Shown here: positions 55,193 through 64,000 of the stretch, in pieces
How positions within the stretch are numbered: position 1 is the stretch's first letter
Layout: every line of letters begins with the position of its first letter
Made by a program: the position numbers and the translations under genes
Origin: Alitta virens
Taxonomy: Eukaryota > Annelida > Polychaeta > Phyllodocida > Nereididae
NCBI GenBank assembly: GCA_932294295.1
Contig: OW028574.1
Coordinates: forward strand, 30,512,145 to 30,576,144
Direction: 5' to 3'
DNA length: 64,000 nucleotides
Notes under the pieces: generated by a model
Seen by the model: the letters and a program-made list of their open reading frames with translations, nothing else
Database searches by the model: none
What the model was told of the DNA's origin: nothing

Positions 55193-58100
55193 ATGTATGC
55201 TGCCCTTGGTGTGATTTTATTCTCTCTTACAATTGGAATCTCAGATGGTGAGTACTATTATTCATGTTGTTTATTAACAACAATAGATTCAATGATTACC
55301 TCATAATACACAACATTACCTTAAGTATAAAAAACATCCTCCACATACATCCCTTCATCTCATGACATACGTTCAACACACTAACCCAAAATGGCACATA
55401 TAGGTGCTTACGCTTAAAATAAAAAACGGTATCGGTTACTTAACTATTTAGAAGAACTGTATAATTGACAGAACTAGGATTTTTGCATTTCAGTAAAGGT
55501 GCAAAACATTTGAAAGGTTTATGTCGCAAAATCATTGGATATATTTCAATTTGTCCTAGTGATTCCGGTGAAAACCAGATGTGCTGATTGGCTGACCCTT
55601 TTAAAATTTCTTCAAATAATAATAATATCACTTTAGTGACGATACTTCAGATCAGAGGCTGTATCTCCCGGGTATCGCATAACCCTGCCTCGACCTGTAT
55701 CATCCCTCGACCCTGTAGGCCTTGGGATTTCTGGTACTTATATCAGGGTGATACAGCCTCTTAATTGCCATGTGATAACCTGTTAGTATTAGTTCTGCAT
55801 ATTATTTATTAATTAAAATATATTTAAAATGCGTAGCACCATCAGTAAAAACTGTTTTTCATGTGTATACAATAAAAAAAGTATATATACAGATGAAATA
55901 TTAAGTATAAGTACATAAATTACCTAAAATAAGTAAAAATATATATTAAATTATTAGTTCATGGTCAGAAAGATCTGAAATGAAATAAAAGGTTTTGATA
56001 GTCTCCTTGCTCCACTCTAGGAAAAAATTAAATTTGTATAATATGTAATTACTGTTATGTGCTATTTAGGAGCCAATAAAAACTGTGTCATTGTCATTGA
56101 TATAGCAGCGACAATGTCTACAAGTCGACCGTCTGCGCCATCTATTATTTAGCACAACTAATCGAGGCAGTTTTGACCTGTGGTCCTCGATTCAAAGTTG
56201 TTCAATTTTGTTCAAGGAAGGCAAAACACGCCTTTTGCAAAGCAATCTAGAGATTCAAGGGTCCTGAGCAGGGACAGAGTGACGATATTTAGTGTAACAG
56301 TGACAGTAGTAGCTATATATTGCGTTTATAGTACATTTTACACGCGCATTTTAAAACCTGTCTTATATTTAAAATACTTGGAAAAAATCCACATAATAAC
56401 ATTTTGGGCTCCAAACACTGGGTCCCAGGTTCGATTCCCAGTCAAGCCTAAGTTGGATGGCTGTTTCATCTATCAACTCATTGCCATGGTCCCTGCCTGT
56501 CCTAATTAGCCCATCAGGTGCCTAAATAAAGGACGTAAAGCCCTAATCCACCCACTCACCCAAATTTGGTGCTAGCAATTAATTGTAAAAATGAATCATG
56601 AATAACCTCAGGGGCAGCACCAGCATTTGGACAGGCCAGTTACACATCGAGTGTGAATGAGAATTCAAACATTGGACACGAACTCACCTTGTCTGCAGCA
56701 GCGTGTAGTGCGACAGATGCAGATGGCGACATCATCACTTTCTCTTTAAGCGGCAAGTTCAAATTTTCTTAAATTCTTATAACTACTCTGCAGAATTAGG
56801 ATGTTATATTGTTATTTGTTTGCCAGTATCCATATCGTATCAAAATACTTTTTTGTATTGTTACTATGTATTTTATTGTGAAAATTTAGGCTGGTACCCC
56901 CTACTTTTTTGCAACAAATGAAAGCCCATGAATTCATGTAATAAGAAGCACCTTTGTTATAATGTGTAGCCTCTCATAATATACAAAAATTCCATTTTTA
57001 TATTGCGATGAATCTTTTAAGGTCCTCATGCCCTCAAGTAACAACGTTGACAAGTTTTCATTTTCATAATCTATTTTCACAAGTAAACCACTAAAAATAA
57101 ATTGTACTATACAGGGACAGGAGCCACGAAGTTTCAGTTGGGCAGTTCAGACTGTAGGGTTTATGTAAATGCTGCACTGAACTATGACAATGGTGACACA
57201 ACCTTCACATTGACCATCACAGCATCAGCAAATGGGGACACCACTACAGTGATCTTGACCATCACTGTCAATGACCTTGATGATGAGGTCCCAACTTGTA
57301 GCCCTTCTATACGCTATGCAGACATCAATGAAAATACTGCAGCGAGTGAGTAATACACACGAAATAATCTTTACAGTACCAAGAATATTTAACTTAAAAG
57401 TATGCATCATACAATTTATAAATATTATCATATCCATAGCCTTCTTTAGCTAAATACTAGACAGATACACAGCTCTATTGATTGAGTGCATTTATATCAC
57501 ATTATGTACTATACTGTAATTATATACTGAATAGTGTCAACTCCAATGGGCATCCAACATTTTTGTGTGAAATCAACATTTTTCCTTTGGTTTTATTTCA
57601 TCTATATGATACAGTAATTGTTTCATTATCATGGCAGAAGAAACTCAGGGAAACCACTAATGAATAATGCAAAATCTTCCAGGTACATCAGTATACTCTT
57701 TATCGAGTGAATGTCAGGATCAGGACAGCGCAGCCGGTAAACAGATCCAAACTTACAGTATCGCAAGTGGAGATGATGCATCTGCGAAGTTTACCATTGA
57801 CAATTCTGGAGTGATAGAGACAACCGCAAATGCTTTGGACTATGAGACAAAACCCATCTACAACTTGGTGATCCATGCAGCAGACACCGCACAGACAGCT
57901 ACAACCACTGTTATTGTCAGGGTAAACAATGATTCATTTCCCATGCATGCAAATGGATTTCCATTTGTAGGCCCAACATTTTTATAAATCAATATCTTGA
58001 TGCTTTGGGTTCCAACTGCCTTTATCATCGCCGATTTTATCCCATTTAAAAAGGCCATTATCGCTAACTCTGAAATCATTCAATTTACACAAAGTGATTG

Positions 58101-61100
58101 CATTTCAGGTTGGTGATCTAAATGATAACACTCCAACCTGGAGCACTGCCCCTGCAGATGGATCTATCCCAGAAACAGCCAGTGTTGGTTACTCTGTCCA
58201 CACAGCCTCAGCAATGGACAGTGATGCAGGGAACATCGAGTACTCCATTCTCGCAGCAGTTGGAAGTAAGTGAAAATTGATGAATTTTTGATGTATCTAC
58301 ACAGTGTTTTGTCATGGCAGGCATCTATTGTCAGGCATCTATTGTGATGCTGATTGCCCAACTGCTAAGCACATAAGAGAGACCTATCATTTTTGTGGTA
58401 TCTTGCCAATTGAGACAAATCTTTGGTTTTCACCAATTCAGGTGATGGATCAACAAGTGGGCTTACATTATTCAGCATTGACAACACTGGTCTCATCACA
58501 ACAACTGGATTGTTAGACCGCGATGGGGGCCTAACATATTTTGATCTGACAGTGAAGGCAGCTGATGATGGATCACCAGTAAACAGTGTAACTGGAACCA
58601 TGACAGTGACTCTAACAGCAGTGAATGAACACACACCAGCATTCACCAAGTCAATCTACTATGCTTCAGTTGGCGAAGGAGATGCAGCAGACACAAGGTA
58701 AACTTGTACGACACATTATTACAAAAGTCTGTAGTTCTCATATTTATATCTGAGTTCTTGACTTATGATAAAAATGGGTTCCATGATTACTTCATATTTT
58801 GCTGAAACACTAACCCAAAACCACGAAGGTTCTGGGAAGAATTGGAGATTATAATGCTTTCATGTATCGATTATACTTAATTTCAGTGTCCTACTTGTTC
58901 CGGCTGCAACAGATGGAGACTCTGATGCCATAACTTACGACATCGTCAATGACTATGGTAAGTTCCGGTTTGACACTACGACCACCCGTCTTCTGGAAGT
59001 GCAATCTGTCGTTGATCTTGACACTGGTACAAGTGATCCTGATCTTTACCAACTTGAAATAAGGGCAGCAGATGCCTCCAAAACATCCACTGCAACAGTT
59101 TATGTCAGTATAACAACATCCAATGACCATGATCCAGTGTTTGGAGGAGGAACACCTAGTTCCACTGTTTCGGTAAGTGATGATACCATGTTGACTAAAA
59201 TATTACTGATATAATAAACAGTTAGTTGATAACTTTGATAAGATTTTGAATGACTGATGTTTGTGCTGTACTCTTACGCCACTCGAGGATTTATGAATGT
59301 TGAGAGTTAAGATGGCAACTCTGTGGAGGTGAATAAATTGGTGTAGATGAAGTTGGAAAAGACGCCATCATAATGACATACTTTGGGTTTATTTATACGA
59401 TAGGTGCCTGAAAATACAGCAGTTGGAACTGTTGTTGCCATGGTGACCGCAACTGATGATGACTATGGTGAAGATGGCGATGTTCAGTACTCCATGTCAT
59501 CACACGCCAAATTTTCTCTTGATCCAACATCTGGCGGAGTAAGTGTTAAAGCTGAACTAGACACCTTAACATCATACAGTCTCACAATAACTGCAACAGA
59601 CCAAGGTTCAACACCACGGACTGACACTGTAACGGTGACACTCAGCGTGGATGACACCAACAACAATGCACCAATTTGCAACCCTCGCACTTACACTCAA
59701 ACATACAGAGAAGATTTTGATACATCAACTGCTGCTGCAAATCCTGTTGCAACTTTATCATGCACCGATGCAGACTCGGGTTCTAATGATATTGCTACAT
59801 ATGCAATAACAACAGTAAATGGAGCAGCAAGTGGAACTCCGTTTTCCATAGACTCAACAGGAAAAATAACTGTTAACACTGCCTTTGATTATGAAACAAC
59901 ATCATTTTACTCTCTTGTTATCACTGTCACTGATGGAGGTACATCACCCAAATCTACCACTGCAGAAGTTTATGTTTCCATCACTGATGTCAATGAACAT
60001 GATCCAGCCTTCGCAAGCCAGCCCACTACAGCAAGTGTAGCAGAAAATACAGCTATTGGGACTTCAGTAACACGAGTCACGGCAACTGATGCTGACACTG
60101 CAAATTCACTGACATACACATTGTCATCTGCAAGTTCAAACTTTCATATAGATCCAACTTCAGGAATTGTCTATTTAAAAGCTGCAGTTGATTATGACAC
60201 TGCCCCAACCTCATATACTTTGGATATTGTTGCAACTGATGATGGAACTGTCGATGCTGTCAGATCAGCCACTCACAGTTCCCTGACCATTTCTCTTACC
60301 AATGTGAATGATGGTACTCCTGTATTCAATCCTGCATCCTACTTCGCAAGTGTGGATGAGACTGAAGTGGCTGGTAGCACTGTGGTAACAGTCACGGCTA
60401 CAGATGATGACAGTTTCACCTACAGCATCACAGCTGGAGACACCGGAACACCCACATTCAGGATGACAGGGGGTGATATAATAATAGACACTGCATTGGA
60501 CTATGAAACCACTCATTCTTTTTCTTTAACAGTTGAAGCAACTGATGGAACGAATACAGGAACCACAACTGTCATTGTTCAAGTGAACAACATCAACGAA
60601 CACACACCAACTTACAGCTCAGGCGTTGGGCCTCACACTCTCAATGAAAACCAAGCTGTCCCTAACACTTTCGCCACTATTGCTTTCACAGACACTGATG
60701 ATGGTGACGCCGGAACTATAGAATACTCTATCAACAGTGGAAATACCGATACTCGATTTGCCATTGACCCATCATCTGGAGCATTGAAATTAGTGAACAC
60801 CTTGAACCGTGAGAGTGCTTCAAGCTACAACCTTGTCATCCATGCTGTTGATCAAGGGTCTCCAAAGAAGACAGGTAAATGATGAAGCAATTCTTGGACG
60901 ATTTCAATTTGTAAAAATCAATTACTTTGTACGTGTTATCTAAATCAAAGCATTTACCATAACTATAATGTTGCCGAACTTCAAATATTTTTCAGGCATG
61001 GTGACAGTGACAGTTAATGTAGCTGATGTCAATGATGTCACACCAACTTGCTCACAAGTGACTCAAGTTGTAAGTCTGGTGGAGTCAACTGCTTCTGGTG

Positions 61101-64000
61101 CTTCAGTTGCTACAGTCAGCTGCCCTGACTCTGACAGCTCGAGTCCCAATAATGATGTGACATATTCAATTGTTTCTGGAAATGCAGATGGTTATTTCTC
61201 TATAGCATCTAGCACTGGCATAATCACAACTTCCAGCACAGTAGCATTTGACTACGAGTCAGCTACTAAGTCTTACACGCTCATTGTGCAAGGTCTTGAT
61301 GGTGGAACATCTGCATTAAGTTCGAGTGCTACAGTTTATGTCTCCATTGACCGTGAGTTTGGATTTAACACAATTCACTAAAGTCATCACCTAATATGAT
61401 CAATTTTCTGTTGTATAGCAAACTTCATACGTTGATTTTCTTCAGCTGAAAACGACAACACCCCTGCATTCACCACAACACCAATGAGTGTTAACATCGC
61501 TGAATCTGCTTCTGTGGGCGCCTCCGTGGCTGACATGGTTGCTACAGATGCTGACCAAGGAACAGATGGTAAGTTCAGGCATCGTAAAAAGGGTTTTATT
61601 ACAAGGAATCAAGTAGCTTTTTGCTCTCAGTTAGTAGCTGACATCATACATGTCAAGGCATGTAATTGGACAGTCTCATCTTTTCTGTGAAGAACTGAAA
61701 AACAAAAAAAAAGGCAAATCATTTGCTTTGTAGTTTTATTATATAAAGTGGTGATCTGTAAGTTTTTTTATAGTTATTCCTTCGAAATGTATTTGTACTT
61801 TTTAAGTTTTATACCAAGTTTCTCATGAAACCTAGAATATTTAACAGCAAAATAGGGATCACAAAATGTCATGTTCTGACTCTGTGCAAAACTTCAACTG
61901 GAATTCTTCATAATTATAACTGGCAATCACATGTGTAATATCTGCTCTTACAGGAGAAATAGTTTATTCGATTGTCAGTGGTGACACCAATAGTAATCTT
62001 CAAATGGACAGCAGTTCAGGTCGAGTGTCAGTTTTGAAGGCTTTGGACAGAGAAACTACTTCCTCTTACACATTGACAGTCCATGCTATTGATAAGGGCA
62101 CAACTCCAAAAACAGGTGGGTGGAACTTCATATCACTTTTGTGTCAAAGAATGATAATTATAGTGCAATATAAGGCAATAATTCATGAAATTTATAATTC
62201 TATCTCCAATTTTTCAAGGCATTGGGACGCTAACAATAACAGTCACTGATGTCAATGACATAACTCCTACTTGTACTTCTGAACTCTACACAACAACACT
62301 GGCAGAAAATACAGCTGATACTACTAGTTTGGGCATAACATTGGGCTGCTCAGATGCAGATGATACTTCTCCAAACAATGCAATTACATACTCTATCAGT
62401 AGTGGGAATACCAACTCTGCATTTGCCATTGGCTCATCTACAGGTGACGTCACAGTTAACTCCCAAGCTTCTCTTGACATTGAGACTACACCAACATTTA
62501 CTCTTGTTATCAAGGCTACAGATGGAGGGACATCTGCTCTGACAGGCACTGTCACAGTTGTTGTGAGTTTGCAAGATGTAAATGAGATGACACCGGCATT
62601 CACCGGTACACCGTACACTGCACTGGTTTCGGAGGGTGCATCAGTGGGAGACACTGTAAGGCTTATCTGTGATTATTTATGACTTTTTGACACAGTTACT
62701 ACAGTTGGTGATTTTACTGTCCATGTGGCTGATTTGTATGAGAATGTCCATCATAAGGCATAGGGTAGTTGCAGTAAACAATATTTTAACCTATAAGGTC
62801 ATTAATGTCTGATACGTTCACAGACAACTCAGTCATGGGTTGTTACTTGGTAAGCGACATACAGCACACACAGTTTTGACAGTGAAAATAGTTATTAGTT
62901 TCAACAACAAAACTGGCACAAATGATTATACTTTTTTACACATACAATGTATCTTTACAGGTAACTAGCGTTGTTGCTGCAAGTGACACAGATGTTGGTG
63001 CAAATGGTCAAATTAGCTTTTCCATAAACTCTGGCAACACAGCTGGGAAGTTCTCAATTGATGCCAATACTGGAGTTGTTTTTCTCCAAGACAGCTTGGA
63101 TTATGAAACAACTCAGACATACACACTTTCAATACAAGCATCTGATGGCAATGTCTCACCACTGACAAGCCTTACAACTCTGACCATCACTGTCCAAGAT
63201 GCAAATGACCAGACTCCATCATGTACACCAAATCCTCGTTCAGTGAGTGTCGGTGAAGATGAAGCAGTAGGTTATTCTGTGGTTACTCTATCTTGCTCCG
63301 ACAGTGACACGACAGTTGCCAATACTCAGCTGACGTACTCGATTAACTCGGGAGCAGGCGGTTTATTTCAAATCAGTTCATCGACAGGGGAAATAACATT
63401 GTTAGGACAGCTCGATTATGAAACAACAACCATGCATCAGTTGGTAATTCATGTTACAGATGGTGGCACTCCTGCCTTAACTGGGACAACATATTTAACT
63501 GTCAATGTTAACCCAATTAATGACTATGACCCAGTTGTCACAGGAGCTACACATTCAGTTTTGGAGAGTGCATCGCTTGGTTCATCAGTTGCAACAGTAG
63601 CTGGATCAGACAATGATGATGGCATTCATGGAACTCTAAAGTGGAGCATAACCAATGGAAACTCAGAAGGTAAATTTGAAATTGATGAAAGTTCTGGGCA
63701 AATTTATGTGGTGTCTGAACTGGACCGTGAGACAACAGCTACCTACAACTTAGAGATGACTGGGACTGACAGCTTACCATCTAATGGAGATGAAAGATCT
63801 GGATCAGCAACCATTGTGGTGAACATTGGTGATGTCAATGACAATTCACCTGTTTATGCACCGACATCTTATGCAGCCAGTATTGGTGAAGATGCTACAA
63901 CTGGAGCATCAGTGGTGCAACTGACAGCAACAGATGCTGACACTGGTTCAAATGCTGTGCTGACTTACAGCATTGTCACTGGTGACACAACTAAATTCTC
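55193..64000 (+). CDS. large cadherin, 5' part, at least 13 exons (runs off window)
   Basis: Exons: 55193-55247, 56612-56752, 57115-57345, 57683-57921, 58109-58265, 58442-58697, 58887-59172, 59404-60874, 60996-61352, 61446-61568, 61954-62115, 62219-62655, 62961-beyond. Every phase agrees. Exon 1 is a signal peptide (MYAALGVILFSLTIGISD). After it come at least 15 complete cadherin repeats and the start of a 16th, recognised by linkers such as GDLNDNTP, ITDVNEHDP, NVNDGTP, DVNDNSP, by DYE/DRE and by ATDAD calcium motifs. No LamG, EGF, transmembrane or cytoplasmic part is in the window. It is a calcium-dependent adhesion protein at the cell surface of Fat/Dachsous/CDH23 scale; the subfamily cannot be named. 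Intron 2 has a GC donor (AGCG|GCAAGT). The last exon is already over 1 kb. Start choice: the only ATG giving a signal peptide before a good donor. Confidence 0.9.
55654..55761. mobile_element. small hairpin element in cadherin intron 1
   Basis: AGAGGCTGTATC (55654-55665) and GATACAGCCTCT (55750-55761) are perfect 12-bp terminal inverted repeats around a GC-richer core. Looks like a MITE of 108 bp. Confidence 0.65.
55801..55955. repeat. dispersed AT-rich repeat, copy 2 (copy 1 at 9082-9232)
   Basis: Same orientation and same ordered blocks as copy 1, including ATTAAAATATATTTAAAATG and GTAGCACCAT. Lies in cadherin intron 1. Confidence 0.65.
56405..56570 (+). repeat. tRNA-derived SINE fragment
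   Basis: CCCAGGTTCGATTCCCAG is a perfect B-box context. It is followed by GTTGGATGGCTGTTTCATC and ends in AAAGGACGTAAAGCCC. The A-box half is not clear. It differs from the SINE at 47421, so it is a second SINE family, in cadherin intron 1. Confidence 0.6.

Overview
This window looks like nuclear DNA from an animal, probably a marine invertebrate. A mollusc-like lophotrochozoan is my best guess, but the phylum is not proven. It is AT-rich, genes are split by introns with GT..AG borders, there are no bacterial-style operons, and much of it is transposon debris: LINE 3' ends, tRNA-derived SINEs, Tc1, Helitron, DIRS and ISL2EU elements, and fold-back repeats. Most long open frames are chance or transposon relics. 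The real host genes had to be assembled from short exons with matching splice phases.

Three host gene models are supported. (1) 9.6-14.2 kb, minus strand: the 3' part of a C-type-lectin-domain membrane protein (end of one CTLD, most of a second, a stalk, one membrane helix, a short tail). A truncated paralogous stalk/membrane tail lies at 48.7-49.0 kb. (2) 15.6-26.5 kb, minus strand: a complete seven-exon gene for a 244-residue four-helix membrane protein resembling the MS4A/CD20 family. All phases agree, and its first intron carries a 5.1 kb fold-back element. (3) 55.2-64.0 kb, plus strand: the 5' end of a large cadherin with a signal-peptide exon and at least 15 complete cadherin repeats, running off the window.

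Mobile DNA, left to right: a Polinton/Maverick-like integrase relic (1.9-2.5 kb); a LINE tail with (ATT)n end (4.2-4.6 kb); a possible unidentified split gene (6.9-8.5 kb); a fold-back element with about 350-bp tandem units that carry nuclear-receptor-type AGGTCA direct repeats (20.4-25.5 kb); a nearly intact ISL2EU-type transposon with terminal inverted repeats, a THAP/DDE transposase and a convergent SAP-SWIM-YqaJ gene (27.0-31.9 kb); a TA-flanked MITE family with two copies (32.0 and 54.5 kb); two copies of a tRNA-derived SINE with a (TATC)n tail (33.6 and 47.4 kb); a Tc1-like transposase relic in two pieces with a short Helitron between them (37.1-40.0 kb); a LINE reverse-transcriptase fragment (40.3 kb); a 315-bp tandem duplication (41.6 kb); a dead DIRS-type retroelement (42.6-46.5 kb); several long hairpins (48.6, 52.5, 55.7 kb); and another LINE 3' end (53.6 kb).

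The best candidates for something new are the fold-back element inside the MS4A-like intron, the architecture of the ISL2EU element, the correlated cysteine pairs in the cadherin repeats, and the nested palindromes enclosing a membrane exon at 48.6-48.8 kb.
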